Positions 19,672 to 34,900 are shown, counted from the stretch's first letter. The stretch is DNA of 64,000 bases from Prochlorococcus sp. AG-347-J19 (GCA_003279015.1 QCBV01000008.1:35807-99806), one strand, 5' to 3'. A program made the numbers and translations. The notes: generated by a model not told the origin, from the letters alone.

Positions 19672-20334
19672 TTAATTTTTTCTTTCGATTAGGTGTGGTT
19701 TGATAATTATCGTTTGGTTATCTATTACCGCAATTTCTGGATAACAATTTTTGGGATTATCCTTTGGCCCAATAGCTATCACATCTGCAATTCTTAACTG
19801 TAAAGGGTTTAGATAGAGTGATGCAATAGAGGCATTTTTATTTCCATTTTTACCTGCGAATGCGATCCCTAGTAATTTGCCCCAAACGTAAATATTTTTC
19901 TTAGCGGAAACTATTGCTCCTGGATTAACGTCTCCAATAATGCATAGGTTTCCATTTGAAGATATTCTTTCACCCGATCGTACTGTTCCTTTGTAAAGAA
20001 TATCGTTTTTCTTTTGTGAATCGAATGTTAGTAACTTATTTTTAATCTCTTGTTCTCTTATAAAAGCTGAATCTATTTTTAAAAACTTTCCACTTAATAT
20101 TGTATCCCTATTATTTGAGTAAATGCGCAAGGAACGAAGGTTAATTTTTTCAAAATGGGTTTTTAATTTTGCTAATTGATGCGAACTTATAGACTCATTG
20201 ACTACGAAAATTTTTGCATCTAAAGGTTCATTAATGGAAGAAAAACTATTCAAAGTTTCATTGATATTATCTAAATCAAATAAAGAAAAAATTTCTAAGT
20301 ATTTACTTTTATTAGTTTTTAAAACGATTTCCAT
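19672..20334 (-). CDS. minC: Septum site-determining protein MinC
   Basis: A protein of 220 residues with a weakly conserved N-terminal half and a clear C-terminal beta-helix domain from about 112: YKGTVRSGERISSNGNLCII, then GDVNPGAIVSAKKNIYVWGK. This domain binds MinD and inhibits FtsZ assembly together with the N-terminal domain. It follows the HD hydrolase gene by ten bases. Confidence 0.92.
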   Translation of the reverse strand: MEIVLKTNKSKYLEIFSLFDLDNINETLNSFSSINEPLDAKIFVVNESISSHQLAKLKTHFEKINLRSLRIYSNNRDTILSGKFLKIDSAFIREQEIKNKLLTFDSQKKNDILYKGTVRSGERISSNGNLCIIGDVNPGAIVSAKKNIYVWGKLLGIAFAGKNGNKNASIASLYLNPLQLRIADVIAIGPKDNPKNCYPEIAVIDNQTIIIKPHLIERKN

Positions 20335-20344
20335 TGAATTAAAT

Positions 20345-21601
20345 CTAGGAATTGTTTTTCATTAATGAAATTTCATTTTTAATTTCATTTTTTATCATAC
20401 CTGGATAAATAATAAAGGAGCTTTCCTCAGATCTCATTAAAGTTTTTATTAATGCAGAACTATTTTCTAAAGCGCTTTGATAAGTGCCGTCCCATATTTT
20501 TAATGCTTTATTAGATTCAAAGCCTTTAAAAGACCTTTCCTTAATCCCGCAAAATATTTCTGAATCATAACCATTCTTTTCACATAATTTTGTAGCAAAT
20601 GCGAGGATTTTTAATCTATTTATCTTACTTAAGAAACTTATGTCTGATGCCTTTAATAAATCTCTGTCAATAAACATTCTGCAAAGTGTAGAAAGTGGCT
20701 CAAAAGATTCATCTTTCCATCTAAGCAAATGATAATAAAAGGTTACATCATCATTTCTTATGAAATCATCAAAATCAACCTTTGAAGGTGAAAAAATCCA
20801 TTTATATAGATAATCATCTAACCAAATTTTCTTTTCATCATTATGTTTTATTGTGTGTAATATTTTTTCCAGAATCCATGTTGATATTTCGTTTATCCTA
20901 TGATTGTAGACTGTTTTATACATCAAGTTTCTGAGTACAAGGAAATGCTCAATAGCGATTACTCCTTTTGGTTTGATTCCGATATTCCCATCAGGTGAAA
21001 AGGTAAGAGCTGAAGTAATTCTTTCTAAGTCTATCAACCCATAATTAGTACCTGTGTTGTAACTATCGCGTAAAAGATAATCGAGACGATCGCAATCTAT
21101 CTCACTACTTATCAATGTTTTTAAAGGTTTTGAAAATAGTTGTTTTGATTGAAATAATTCACCAATTTTTCTCGGTAATTCGTTGTCATACTTTTTGAGG
21201 ATTGAATTTATTGGAGAATACTTTGTAACTAAGTTTTCAGACCATTGTTCGTGATCATGCTCGAATATTGTTTCACTTGTATGGCTTAAAGGTCCATGCC
21301 CTAAATCATGTAGTAGAGCCGCTCCATAAAGAACAAATTTATTTTCACAAAATGAAGATTTAATTTCAATTAATCTCTTATAAATTTTTCTAGCTATACA
21401 AAAAACACCAATTGAGTGAGTAAATCTACTCGATTCTGCACCATGAAAAAGTAATGATGCCGCTCCTAGTTGTTTTATTCTTCTGAGTCTTTGAAAAGCA
21501 ACTGTATCAATTAATTCCATAATCATTAATTCTTCTGGCTTTCCAGCATCAAATATTATTTCTTTATGAATTGGGTCATGAAAAATTCTTTTAATACTCA
21601 T
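20345..21601 (-). CDS. HD-domain phosphohydrolase (dNTPase-like)
   Basis: The 418-residue protein has RRIKQLGAASLLFHGAESSR then SRFTHSIGVFCIARKI near 59 and the HD motif LLHDLGHGPLSHTSE near 93, with EIDCDRLDYLLRDSYNTG near 166. These define the HD-superfamily group related to dGTPases and SAMHD1-like enzymes. It may hydrolyse (d)NTPs, but the substrate is unknown. It is tightly packed in ctpA-HD-minCDE, so it is probably co-expressed with division genes. Confidence 0.88.
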   Translation of the reverse strand: MSIKRIFHDPIHKEIIFDAGKPEELMIMELIDTVAFQRLRRIKQLGAASLLFHGAESSRFTHSIGVFCIARKIYKRLIEIKSSFCENKFVLYGAALLHDLGHGPLSHTSETIFEHDHEQWSENLVTKYSPINSILKKYDNELPRKIGELFQSKQLFSKPLKTLISSEIDCDRLDYLLRDSYNTGTNYGLIDLERITSALTFSPDGNIGIKPKGVIAIEHFLVLRNLMYKTVYNHRINEISTWILEKILHTIKHNDEKKIWLDDYLYKWIFSPSKVDFDDFIRNDDVTFYYHLLRWKDESFEPLSTLCRMFIDRDLLKASDISFLSKINRLKILAFATKLCEKNGYDSEIFCGIKERSFKGFESNKALKIWDGTYQSALENSSALIKTLMRSEESSFIIYPGMIKNEIKNEISLMKNNS

Positions 21602-21638
21602 ATTTTTAGGATTTTTTATTTTTCAATCTTTATCCATT

Positions 21639-22925
21639 TCAAGATTTAATTTCTTCGTTGTTTAATTCAATAGTTTGAACTGAAACTTCTTCTTTTTCTA
21701 GAAGCGACCCCAGAAATAATTCTGCATTCCTCACCCATTTATCATCAGTACTTCCATAATCACTTGTATCCGGGAGGTCAAGCAATTTGTCAGGAGTCAT
21801 ACCTTGGCCTTGAATATTATTTCCTTTAGGGGTTAAGTAACTAGCTACTGTTATAGCAATACCACTATCTTCTCCCAAGCTTTTTAGGGATTGAATTAAA
21901 CCTTTCCCATAAGTTTGTTCTCCCATAAGAATTGATCTCTCATTATCTTGTAAAGAACCAGCAAGTATTTCACTGGCACTTGCAGTACCTTTATTTACTA
22001 AAGTCACCATTGGTCCGTCAAAAGATGTCTCTTTTTGAGAAATAATTGCATCTTTGATTCCATTTCTATCTTTTGTCTCAACTACAGGTTTCCCACTCAA
22101 TAATGAGTCTGCAACTGCTATACCTGAGCTTACTAGTCCCCCTGAATTATTTCTAAGATCTAAGATTAAGCCCTCAACCTCTTTCTCTTTTAACTCTTGA
22201 AGTGCCTCTTCAACTTTTTTGGGTACGCTTTCGCTGAATTGAGTTATCCTCAAATAACCTATTGTGTGAGAATCGTCTCTTAATCTTTTTGTTCTAACTG
22301 GTCTAAGATCTACTGATCTCCTCTCTAGATCAATCTCCCTAATTTCTCCTGATTCCGAAGATAATTCAACTAAAACTTTTGTCCCCGATTCACCTCTTAA
22401 CTTAGAGGCAGTACCCGCAAGCCCTAATTTTTCTGATGAGATTCCGTCAACTCTCTCTATCAAGTCCCCGCTCACTATCCCCGCTTCTTCGGCTGGGGAA
22501 CCTCCAAGAGTAGAGATAACTTTAACTTTATTGTCATCATCTTCGCCTAATTGAAGCCCAACACCATTAATTTCACTACCAAAATTACTTGATTTCAGAA
22601 GTTCATAATCTTTTGGGCGTAAAACTCTCGTGTAGGGATCGTCTAGAGGTCTTAACATGTCTTCAATTGCGGAATAAGCTTCTTCACTTGTTTCAATTTG
22701 TTTCTGTAATGTTTTTTGTCTTATTCTTTTCCATTGGATTTCATCAAACTTTTCTGGATCATAAAAACCTTCGTTTACCAAGGTCCAAGCGTCAAGTACT
22801 AATTGCTTGCTATCACTGAGAGCATACACTTTTTCAATTAATAAAATATTGATAGAAAAAACTATGATCATTGATGCAGTGATCAAAGTTTTGAATGTTA
22901 AAAGTTTGTTAAAAGATGAATGCAT
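21639..22925 (-). CDS. ctpA: Carboxyl-terminal processing protease (PDZ, S41 family)
   Basis: I prefer the ATG at 22923-22925 (MHSSFNKLLTF), giving 428 residues; a start 21 bases upstream is possible. A signal anchor (about 10-35) directs it to the lumen/periplasm. A PDZ domain (NGVGLQLGEDDDNKVKVIST and following) precedes the S41 core with catalytic Ser in GTASASEILAG and Lys in QTYGKGLIQS. Cyanobacterial Ctp proteases mature D1 of photosystem II; which paralogue this is cannot be decided. It is divergent from petB. Confidence 0.92.
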   Translation of the reverse strand: MHSSFNKLLTFKTLITASMIIVFSINILLIEKVYALSDSKQLVLDAWTLVNEGFYDPEKFDEIQWKRIRQKTLQKQIETSEEAYSAIEDMLRPLDDPYTRVLRPKDYELLKSSNFGSEINGVGLQLGEDDDNKVKVISTLGGSPAEEAGIVSGDLIERVDGISSEKLGLAGTASKLRGESGTKVLVELSSESGEIREIDLERRSVDLRPVRTKRLRDDSHTIGYLRITQFSESVPKKVEEALQELKEKEVEGLILDLRNNSGGLVSSGIAVADSLLSGKPVVETKDRNGIKDAIISQKETSFDGPMVTLVNKGTASASEILAGSLQDNERSILMGEQTYGKGLIQSLKSLGEDSGIAITVASYLTPKGNNIQGQGMTPDKLLDLPDTSDYGSTDDKWVRNAELFLGSLLEKEEVSVQTIELNNEEIKS

Positions 22926-22996
22926 TGGGTTAAGTGTTAACACCAAGTATAAGAATTTTAAGTAAGCTCTTTATATCAAAGCTAATTTTTTTTTGG

Positions 22997-23653
22997 ATGG
23001 CGAATTCTTCATCTGTTTATGATTGGTTTCAAGAAAGGCTTGAAATCCAAGACATAACTGACGACGTAACTTCCAAGTACGTACCCCCTCACGTAAATAT
23101 TTTTTATTGTTTAGGAGGCATAACTTTAGTATGCTTCTTAATTCAATTTGCAACAGGTTTTGCAATGACTTTTTACTATAAGCCAACAGTTACACAAGCT
23201 TATAGTTCAGTAAGTTATTTAATGACCGATGTAAGTTTTGGATGGCTAATAAGATCTGTACATAGATGGAGTGCATCAATGATGGTTTTGATGTTAATTC
23301 TTCATGTTTTTAGAGTTTATCTTACCGGAGGTTTTAAAAGGCCTAGAGAATTAACTTGGGTCACAGGTGTTGTAATGGCAGTAATAACTGTCGCTTTTGG
23401 AGTCACAGGTTACTCTCTACCTTGGGATCAAGTAGGTTATTGGGCAGTTAAAATTGTTTCAGGTGTTCCTGCTGCAATTCCAGTAATAGGTGACTTTATG
23501 GTTGAACTACTTAGAGGTGGAGAAAGTGTTGGACAATCAACTTTAACCAGATTTTACAGTCTTCATACTTTTGTATTGCCATGGTCATTAGCTGTTTTCA
23601 TGTTGATGCACTTTTTAATGATTCGTAAACAGGGTATTTCAGGTCCCTTATAA
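22997..23653 (+). CDS. petB: Cytochrome b6
   Basis: I place the start at the ATG 22997 ([20 protein letters not shown]), giving 218 residues; the upstream in-frame extension is not conserved protein. Four membrane helices carry the heme ligand His residues ([20 protein letters not shown] and [20 protein letters not shown]). It is part of the cytochrome b6f complex and is followed by petD at 33 bases. Confidence 0.98.
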   Translation: MANSSSVYDWFQERLEIQDITDDVTSKYVPPHVNIFYCLGGITLVCFLIQFATGFAMTFYYKPTVTQAYSSVSYLMTDVSFGWLIRSVHRWSASMMVLMLILHVFRVYLTGGFKRPRELTWVTGVVMAVITVAFGVTGYSLPWDQVGYWAVKIVSGVPAAIPVIGDFMVELLRGGESVGQSTLTRFYSLHTFVLPWSLAVFMLMHFLMIRKQGISGPL

Positions 23654-23686
23654 ACTTTTATACTTAAAACATTACAAGACTTCCTT

Positions 23687-24169
23687 ATGTCTACGTTAAA
23701 AAAACCAGATCTATCTGATCCAAAATTAAGAGCAAAACTAGCTAAGGGTATGGGCCATAATTATTATGGTGAACCAGCTTGGCCTAATGATTTACTATAT
23801 ATTTTCCCAGTAGTTATTTTAGGTACTATTGCCTGCGTAGTCGGACTAGCAGTTCTTGACCCTGCAATGCTAGGAGATAAGGCAAATCCATTCGCTACTC
23901 CTTTAGAAATACTTCCTGAATGGTATCTCTATCCAGTTTTCCAAATACTCAGGGTAGTCCCTAATAAACTTTTGGGTATCGCACTTCAAACATTAATTCC
24001 ACTTGGATTAATGATTTTACCGTTTATCGAAAACGTTAATAAATTTTCTAATCCCTTCAGAAGACCAATAGCAATGTCTGTTTTCTTGTTTGGAACTTTT
24101 TTAACGATTTATCTTGGAATTGGCGCATGTTTGCCTATAGATAAGTCTTTAACTTTAGGCTTATTTTAG
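23687..24169 (+). CDS. petD: Cytochrome b6f subunit IV
   Basis: The 160-residue protein is full length, starting [20 protein letters not shown], with [13 protein letters not shown] (the PEWY quinol-site motif) near 78. It has three membrane helices. Co-transcribed with petB; it converges on the invertase gene with two bases between. Confidence 0.98.
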
Positions 24170-24171
24170 AA

Positions 24172-25611
24172 TTAAATATTAAACATATCTAAATCGTTAT
24201 TCTCTTCTCTTAGAAAATGATGCATTAATAAAAAACCAACAATTGTCCAGGTTTGATATGTTCTTGATTGTTGCCCAACCCAAGTACCTGTGGGTCCATC
24301 AAAATATTCTGCCCAATCTTGCTTAGGTAATTGATTAAGTTGACACCAATAAGATTCCTCAATTAGAGATTTCATTTCTTCCATCAGAATCACATCATCA
24401 GAACCACAATTTTTTTGATGTAGAAGTACGGCTGTACCAAAAAACCAAAGTAAACTTGGCCAATGTCCTCCATTGTGATAGCTCCAAGGCCAATTCTTGG
24501 GGTCTGATCCTGTTTTATTTTGCCATTCCTCTACATCCATATGAGGATGACAAATTCTCATTGGCATTTGAGCCATCAAATGCTGTCTGTTATGTAAAAC
24601 TAATCTAAATAAAGCCTTTTGTTCTGCTGGAGGTAGAACTCCGAAAATACATGCTAAAGAATTCCCTAAACTGTAAAATCTAAAGTCAGGTCTCCCTGTT
24701 CTAATGTTTCCTATTAAATAACCTCCTTTATTCTCTAACCAATCTTGAAGCCATGAGGGAACTACTTGAGGTTGTACGTTAAATACATTGAAGTGTTGAT
24801 CATCTCCATACTGCTCAGTAGGCCTTCTTCTTAAAATTTGCATTGTTTGGCTAGTAACCCAATAATGTTTTAGTAGAAAACTCCCTAAATCTTTAACCCA
24901 TTGATTTGTCAGAATAAGCCTTTGATCTAAAAGTCTACTTACATGATCTGCTCGACTTAATTCCATTAAGTTGATACAACTTTTTAAACACCCATGAAGT
25001 AAAACTTCAACTTCTAAAGGTGCTCCCCATACATCCATTGGTCTATCAATCATAAATGCGCAATCTGGAACAAAAAGTACGGGAGTACCTTCAAATGTTG
25101 GATGCAGAACTAAATCTAGTAAAAGTTGAATACCTCTTTGAACGCTTTGACTTTTTCCGAAGGCATAATCACCACTTTTGTTAACGTAGTACCAACATAA
25201 AATAGGCCACCATAAACTTGCATCAGCTGAAGTAATCCTTCCTATTGATCTCTGACCATAGTCTCCGATGAGCTTCCCATTTTCTTCAACAAAACTAGTT
25301 GGGAATACGCCCCGTGTTTGGTAATTAGTGCTTTGTAACTCAAGGCATACACTTAGGAACCTTTTGACAATTTCGTACCGTTTTTGTGTAATGAGGTAAA
25401 TCATTACGGGAACATTGTCTCTTAAAAATATTTCTCCATAATTTAACTTTTTATTTTTAGTTGGATGTTCAAGTGCGGCAACACTACCAACTAGCTCACC
25501 TGATATTTCAACTAAAGTCTTTTCAAAGTGTTTTTTTGCATTTGTTACAATTTTTTCCTCTTCGGAACTTGGTCTAACTCTTAAATTTTTTTGACTAAAT
25601 CTTTCTGCCAT
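24172..25611 (-). CDS. Neutral/alkaline invertase (GH100)
   Basis: The 479-residue protein shows GEIFLRDNVPVMIYLITQKR near 59, TSADASLWWPILCWYYV near 127 and the conserved ICHPHMDVEEWQNKTGSDP near 355 with YHNGGHWPSLLWFFG near 380. Those are landmarks of cyanobacterial/plant alkaline-neutral invertases, which split sucrose in the cytosol. High-light Prochlorococcus make sucrose or glucosylglycerate as compatible solutes, so a role in their turnover is likely. It is followed by the long leader of the rRNA operon, divergent. Confidence 0.9.
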   Translation of the reverse strand: MAERFSQKNLRVRPSSEEEKIVTNAKKHFEKTLVEISGELVGSVAALEHPTKNKKLNYGEIFLRDNVPVMIYLITQKRYEIVKRFLSVCLELQSTNYQTRGVFPTSFVEENGKLIGDYGQRSIGRITSADASLWWPILCWYYVNKSGDYAFGKSQSVQRGIQLLLDLVLHPTFEGTPVLFVPDCAFMIDRPMDVWGAPLEVEVLLHGCLKSCINLMELSRADHVSRLLDQRLILTNQWVKDLGSFLLKHYWVTSQTMQILRRRPTEQYGDDQHFNVFNVQPQVVPSWLQDWLENKGGYLIGNIRTGRPDFRFYSLGNSLACIFGVLPPAEQKALFRLVLHNRQHLMAQMPMRICHPHMDVEEWQNKTGSDPKNWPWSYHNGGHWPSLLWFFGTAVLLHQKNCGSDDVILMEEMKSLIEESYWCQLNQLPKQDWAEYFDGPTGTWVGQQSRTYQTWTIVGFLLMHHFLREENNDLDMFNI

Positions 25612-26220
25612 TTCATTTATATCCTTTTATTTAAGCCTAGTTGTTTAAAGAGACTTTGAACAAAAAAAAATTAATAAAAAATTTTTGTATAAAAGGTTGC
25701 AAAATTGCAGTCGAATGGTTTAGTATTTTCTTCTGGGCAAAAATAATTTTTTTGCATTATTCAGGCAATTATCTTAAATCTGATTTTTGGTAAATGAATG
25801 AATTATTTGGAGATTTGATTTCTATCAGTATTTCCAGCCAGAAGAAGGGTTTCCCTTCGAATTGAGTTATTCAATTTTTGTTTAACTCTGCACCTAGAAA
25901 ACTTAAAAACTTAGGAACTGATGCTTTTATTGCGTCAAAACTTTATCAAATTTAGATTTGGTAATCTTGAGATGTATTTGCAATAAAGGTGTGAGGTCCC
26001 GTCAAGAATATATAAATTGTTTTCAATTGCTAACTTTTTAGCCTTTTGAAAACCAACGGATCTGAGATCTTGGAAAGTCACTTTGAAATATTTTTAATGT
26101 GCACTCAAAGTAATCCTTAGTTATCTAAGGAGGCTGAACCTAAATAAATTAAGTCAATCTTATTTTTATTTGGAGAATGCAATTCATATTGAGTAGATTT
26201 ATCTACAAAAGGATTTGAAC
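25612..26220. promoter_or_regulatory. Long non-coding leader/promoter region of the rRNA operon
   Basis: Six hundred bases without a supported gene, between the divergent invertase start and 16S rRNA. The left half is AT-rich. The part from about 25,980 on is less AT-rich and contains a small hairpin (CTTAG-TTAT-CTAAG near 26,117) of the type seen in pre-rRNA leaders. The rRNA promoter must lie here, but I cannot pin its boxes with confidence. Confidence 0.5.
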
Positions 26221-27705
<1,485 letters not shown>

Positions 27706-27829
27706 CAGGGAGACAACAAAATGTTAAATATTAATTTTGTCACCTTAGGTCGATCGGTATCTCACATTCTTAATTTATTAAGAATTTTATTTCCTAAGTT
27801 TTTTCTAGGTCACACCCATTACTTTTCCT

Positions 27830-27903
<74 letters not shown>

Positions 27904-27915
27904 TATCTCTATGTT

Positions 27916-27988
27916 GGGGGTATAGCTCAGTTGGTAGAGCGCCTGCTTTGCAAGCAGGATGTCAGCGGTTCGAGTCCGCTTACCTCCA
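27916..27988 (+). tRNA. trnA: tRNA-Ala (TGC)
   Basis: A 73-base cloverleaf, twelve bases after tRNA-Ile: acceptor GGGGGTA pairs with TACCTCC (one G-U), anticodon loop TTTGCAA with TGC. Standard spacer tRNA order. Confidence 0.98.
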
Positions 27989-28245
27989 CTGATCACCACC
28001 TCTTCCATAATTTATAGAAGGGAATTGTCTTGAGTTGTGATCAAATTCTGAACGAATCTAGCTTCCTAATTAATCTTATTAAGATGCTGGACTCATTGAA
28101 TTTTATTCATTGTTTTCAGAGAACCTTGACAACTGCATAGATTATTTTAAAGACAATAAGCATCTTTAATGATGCAGATTTATTATTTGTGCTAATGCAT
28201 TAATAACAATTCTATTAAGCTGATGCTTCAATTTTTGAAGTTATT

Positions 28246-31121
<2,876 letters not shown>

Positions 31122-31184
31122 ATAAACTTAATTTATTGTTTTTAATTTATATAATTTTCTATGCAGTTCTCAAGGTTCACACTA

Positions 31185-31302
31185 TCCTGGTGTTCATGGC
31201 GATGTGGAACCACTCCGATCCATCTCGAACTCGGTTGTGAAACGCATCAGCGGCGAAAATATTTAGGGGGTAGCCCCTTGAGAAAATAGCTCAATGCCAG
31301 GT
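31185..31302 (+). rRNA. rrf: 5S ribosomal RNA
   Basis: About 118 bases; the ends TCCTGGTG and TGCCAGGT pair, and the internal CCGATCCATCTCGAACTCGG is the usual 5S segment. It ends the rRNA operon. Confidence 0.96.
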
Positions 31303-31312
31303 AAAAATATTT

Positions 31313-31345
31313 AAAAGGGATTACTCAAGCAGAGTAATCCCTTTT
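31313..31345. terminator. Terminator of the rRNA operon, shared with mutM
   Basis: A 14-base stem (AAAAGGGATTACTC and its complement) with a five-base loop and a T-run. It stops the rRNA operon and, read on the other strand, the convergent psaE-mutM transcript whose stop codon touches it. Confidence 0.92.
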
Positions 31346-32224
31346 TTATTTTTGGCATTTAGGACACCAATGTGTACTTCTTCCAGTAATTTTTTGTCTT
31401 TCAATTAAATTTCCACATTTACGACATTCTTTTCCAGTTCTCCTGTAGACATTTGTCTGTAAACCAAAATTCCCATTCTCTCCTTCTAAGTCCCTAAAAT
31501 CGCTAAATGTCGTCCCCCCCGAACCTATACTTTTTTTTAATACAGTTACAATTGATTCTTTAAGCTTGATTAACTCATTTTTCTTTATTGTTCGAGCTTC
31601 CCTAAAAGGTGAGATGCCAGCGGAGTATAAACTTTCATCAGCATAAATATTACCTATACCTGCTACTATTGTTTGATCTAATAATATAGCTTTTATAGAT
31701 TTTGTTCTTTTTGAAATAACTTTCTTAAGATAATTTGCATCAAATTCTTTAGAAAATGGTTCTGGTCCTAATGAACCTAATCCTTTAATTATTTTGTTAA
31801 GCGATAGGCCTTTATTAACCCACCACATTTGACCAAAACTTCTTACGTCGACGTATCTAAGCTCATGATTATTTTTATCGAAAAATCTTATTCTTGTATG
31901 TTTACAAGGATGAGTTGTGTTTTCAATAAATTTGAAATATCCAGTCATTCTTAGATGAACTACAAGAAATCCGTTATTTTGTGAATTTTCTATTGGAAAT
32001 TGAGTATTATCATTTTGAACTTCTTTTAATTGGGCTATTAAATATTTTCCTCTTCTATCCCATTTATGAATGAGTGAGTTCCGAAGACCTGTAATGAATT
32101 CTTCTTTGTTTAATGGGAATGCAACAATTGAATCCCTACAGACTTCTACTTTTTGAATAATAAAATTATTAAGTTTTTGCTCTAAACCTCTGCGAACAGT
32201 TTCTACTTCAGGTAATTCAGGCAA
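31346..32224 (-). CDS. mutM: Formamidopyrimidine-DNA glycosylase
   Basis: A protein of 292 residues with the catalytic N-terminus [18 protein letters not shown] (Pro-2, Glu-3), the H2TH helix part [20 protein letters not shown] near 187, and a zinc finger [11 protein letters not shown]...CPKC at the end. It removes 8-oxoguanine and Fapy lesions. It lies four bases after psaE on the same strand, the conserved cyanobacterial neighbourhood. Confidence 0.96.
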   Translation of the reverse strand: MPELPEVETVRRGLEQKLNNFIIQKVEVCRDSIVAFPLNKEEFITGLRNSLIHKWDRRGKYLIAQLKEVQNDNTQFPIENSQNNGFLVVHLRMTGYFKFIENTTHPCKHTRIRFFDKNNHELRYVDVRSFGQMWWVNKGLSLNKIIKGLGSLGPEPFSKEFDANYLKKVISKRTKSIKAILLDQTIVAGIGNIYADESLYSAGISPFREARTIKKNELIKLKESIVTVLKKSIGSGGTTFSDFRDLEGENGNFGLQTNVYRRTGKECRKCGNLIERQKITGRSTHWCPKCQK

Positions 32225-32228
32225 TTAT

Positions 32229-32438
32229 TTAAGCTTTCTCTAATTCACTTTCAGCGAAATTATTTGTATTTGCTCCACCATCAGTTCCGCTTATCCCAGC
32301 GTAATTTACTTTATCGAATCTAACTACACAGTTATATTTAATACCTGAGGTATCAACTGAAGCAACTTTACCTATTTCATTGTACCAATATGACTCAGGT
32401 CTTTTTACTCTTACGAGATCTCCTCTTGAAATTGCCAT
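32229..32438 (-). CDS. psaE: Photosystem I subunit IV (PsaE)
   Basis: A protein of 69 residues, SH3-like, starting [20 protein letters not shown], with the core [11 protein letters not shown]. PsaE is a stromal PSI subunit that helps ferredoxin docking and cyclic flow. Upstream of mutM in one transcript. Confidence 0.96.
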   Translation of the reverse strand: MAISRGDLVRVKRPESYWYNEIGKVASVDTSGIKYNCVVRFDKVNYAGISGTDGGANTNNFAESELEKA

Positions 32439-32518
32439 TTCTATTAATTTAACTTTTTGTAGAATAACTCATCATTAATATTCTTAGACAAATTATTCAC
32501 ACATATTAATTAAAAGTT

Positions 32519-33289
32519 TTAACAAAAATCATTTATTAAATTATTTTCGAATTCTTCTTTAGCAGGCTTACTTCCTATCCATTTTCTTCCTGGTATTCTT
32601 ACGTCTATTTCATTTGTATCACAATTTATTGAAAGGATCAGTTTCTTCTTTTCTTGATTTAGTACATTAAAAACTTTTCTAGTTTTACTTGTTTCATAAG
32701 ATTTGCTTTGAATAACTATTGGACCATAAATTTTTTTATCAAATTCAAGTAATTTATAATTTTTTTCATTCTTAGTTGTTTGATAACTATCTGAACTTGT
32801 CGGGTCTTTTTTGCTCAATAAAAGCTTTTGACCAACTTTTATTGAATCAGGATTATTGAGATTATTAATCTCAATCAGATCGATTATTTTTAAATTATAT
32901 TTGTTTGATATCTCAGTAAGATTTTCACCATTTTGAACAATATGATAATTATTTATTAAATCTGATTGTTTTTTAAAATTTTCTGTAGATTCGGAGATAA
33001 TAAGATTTTGGCCAACAAAGATATAATTTTCATCTTTTAAGTTATTCAATTTAATAATTAAATCTTTATTTATTGAATAGAATTTTGAAATACTTGATAA
33101 TGTATCTCCACTTTTAACAATATGAATTTTTTTTATTTCAGTTTTTTCTTCAGGAAATGATTCTTTTCTAGCAATATTCTCAATTTTATTTTTTGCTGAG
33201 AATATCTTTTCTTCTGATTTTATCAATGATTGATTAAAGAAATTAATAAATATGGCAATTACTAAAAATGCAAATTTCATAAAACTCAC
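32519..33289 (-). CDS. Secreted LysM-domain protein
   Basis: The 256-residue protein has a signal peptide (about 1-24), then two LysM repeats at about 53-96 (HIVKSGDTLSSISKFYSINK) and 112-156 (HIVQNGENLTEISNKYNLKI). The C-terminal 90 residues have no known domain but contain two Cys (LSINCDTNEI and NDFC). LysM binds peptidoglycan; no catalytic domain is visible. It is probably a cell-wall-associated protein. Confidence 0.85.
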   Translation of the reverse strand: MSFMKFAFLVIAIFINFFNQSLIKSEEKIFSAKNKIENIARKESFPEEKTEIKKIHIVKSGDTLSSISKFYSINKDLIIKLNNLKDENYIFVGQNLIISESTENFKKQSDLINNYHIVQNGENLTEISNKYNLKIIDLIEINNLNNPDSIKVGQKLLLSKKDPTSSDSYQTTKNEKNYKLLEFDKKIYGPIVIQSKSYETSKTRKVFNVLNQEKKKLILSINCDTNEIDVRIPGRKWIGSKPAKEEFENNLINDFC

Positions 33290-33352
33290 TATTTATTTAA
33301 AGATAATCTTTAAATTTAAAATCGCTAGGCTTTTGAAAACAATTTAAGTAAT

Positions 33353-34744
33353 TTAAACCTGGAAAATAAATTTTAAAAATTTTTTTACACTTTCGTAGGG
33401 AGGATACCGCAGATTTAAATCAAATAAAAAACTTTTAAAAGTAATAGATTTTTGATTTGAAAAATTTCGGAAACCTTCTTCTCCATGAAATTTGCCAATA
33501 CCACTTTGCCCAACACCTCCAAACGGTAAATTTGGAATAAGTACTGGTAACATCACATCATTTATACAAATTGTTCCTGAGCTGGTTACTTTTGAAATAT
33601 GATTATGGATTTTTTTATTGCCTCCAAATAAGTAGATTGCTAATGGTTTGGATGTTTGACTAATCTGTTTTAAAGCTGATTCCTTATCATTGATTCCAAT
33701 TACTGGAAGTAGTGAACTGAATAGTTCCTTCTGCAAAATATCTGTTTCATTTAATTTAGTTCTCAAAATTGTAGGAGATATTTTCAACTTTTTTTTACTA
33801 AAAGTCCCACCAAATAAAATTCTTTTTTCTTTTTTATATTGTTTGAGAATTTCTACAGTTGATGTAAATTGCTTTTTCTCTAGTTTTGACAGGTTTTCGG
33901 AAATAATTGGATTATCTCCGTAAAAACTTACTATGCATTTCTTTAATGTTTCTATAAAAATATTTTCAATTTCTTTATCTACAAAGATATGATTCGGAGC
34001 CATACAGGATTGACCAGAATTAAAAAATTTACCCCAAACAATTCTTTTAGCAGCTACTTCTAAATCTGCATTCTTGAAAATAATCACAGGATTTGTTCCG
34101 CTTAACTCAAGCGTTAATGGAGTTAAGTTTTTTGAAGCTAATTTCATTATTGATTTTCCAGTTTCAGTACTTCCTGTAAAAAATATGTGGTCAAAATTTT
34201 GTTCAATTAATTTTATGGATTGTTTATAATCACCTTCTACTGTCATTAGGACATCTCTACGGAAATATTTCAAAGTAAGCTTTTTTATAAGTTTTGAAGT
34301 CGCAGAACATTTCTCTGATGGTTTTATAACTGCAGTATTTCCTGCTGAGAAAATATTTACCAATGGCTTTAAAACATAAAGTAATGGATAATTATAAGGA
34401 CCAAGAATTAATACACACCCAAGAGGTTCATAAATAACTTTGGAGGATGATGGAAATAGATAAAAAGGTGTATCAATCTTTTTTGGTCGCATCCAAGAAT
34501 TGAGTTTCTTTTTAATAAGTGAAATTTCTTCTTTAACCAAAAGGATTTCTGAAAGCCCTTCAATTTCAGATTTACCTAGATCAACAAAAAGTGATTTTAT
34601 AATCTCTTTTTTATTTTCATCCAAAAGTTTAGAAACTATATTGATATGTTGGATCCGCCATTTTATATCTTCCGTTTTACCAGTGAGAACTGTATTTTTT
34701 AATTTATTAATGTCTTCTAAATGAAATTTATCAGAAATTTTCAT
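33353..34744 (-). CDS. Aldehyde dehydrogenase (ALDH3/fatty aldehyde type)
   Basis: The 463-residue protein has VLGPYNYPLLYVLKPLVNIF-like N-terminal segment near 115, NAD-site FTGSTETGKSIMKLA near 190, catalytic Glu in LTLELSGTNPVI near 214 and catalytic Cys in FFNSGQSCMAPNH near 246. The hydrophobic C-terminus (FLKFIFQV) resembles fatty aldehyde dehydrogenases. It would oxidise long-chain aldehydes to fatty acids with NAD(P). The true substrate is inferred. Confidence 0.9.
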   Translation of the reverse strand: MKISDKFHLEDINKLKNTVLTGKTEDIKWRIQHINIVSKLLDENKKEIIKSLFVDLGKSEIEGLSEILLVKEEISLIKKKLNSWMRPKKIDTPFYLFPSSSKVIYEPLGCVLILGPYNYPLLYVLKPLVNIFSAGNTAVIKPSEKCSATSKLIKKLTLKYFRRDVLMTVEGDYKQSIKLIEQNFDHIFFTGSTETGKSIMKLASKNLTPLTLELSGTNPVIIFKNADLEVAAKRIVWGKFFNSGQSCMAPNHIFVDKEIENIFIETLKKCIVSFYGDNPIISENLSKLEKKQFTSTVEILKQYKKEKRILFGGTFSKKKLKISPTILRTKLNETDILQKELFSSLLPVIGINDKESALKQISQTSKPLAIYLFGGNKKIHNHISKVTSSGTICINDVMLPVLIPNLPFGGVGQSGIGKFHGEEGFRNFSNQKSITFKSFLFDLNLRYPPYESVKKFLKFIFQV

Positions 34745-34900
34745 TTTATTCCTATGAATAATATTAAATATATCAGAGGATAAATTGTAAATAACTTAGG
34801 TTTTTAGCCACTTAAATCAAAGTGAATGATTTATTAGAAATAATCAAAGTTATTAATATTGTCTTTAAAAATTCAAATTTTTCTTGGTTAGTATACTTCT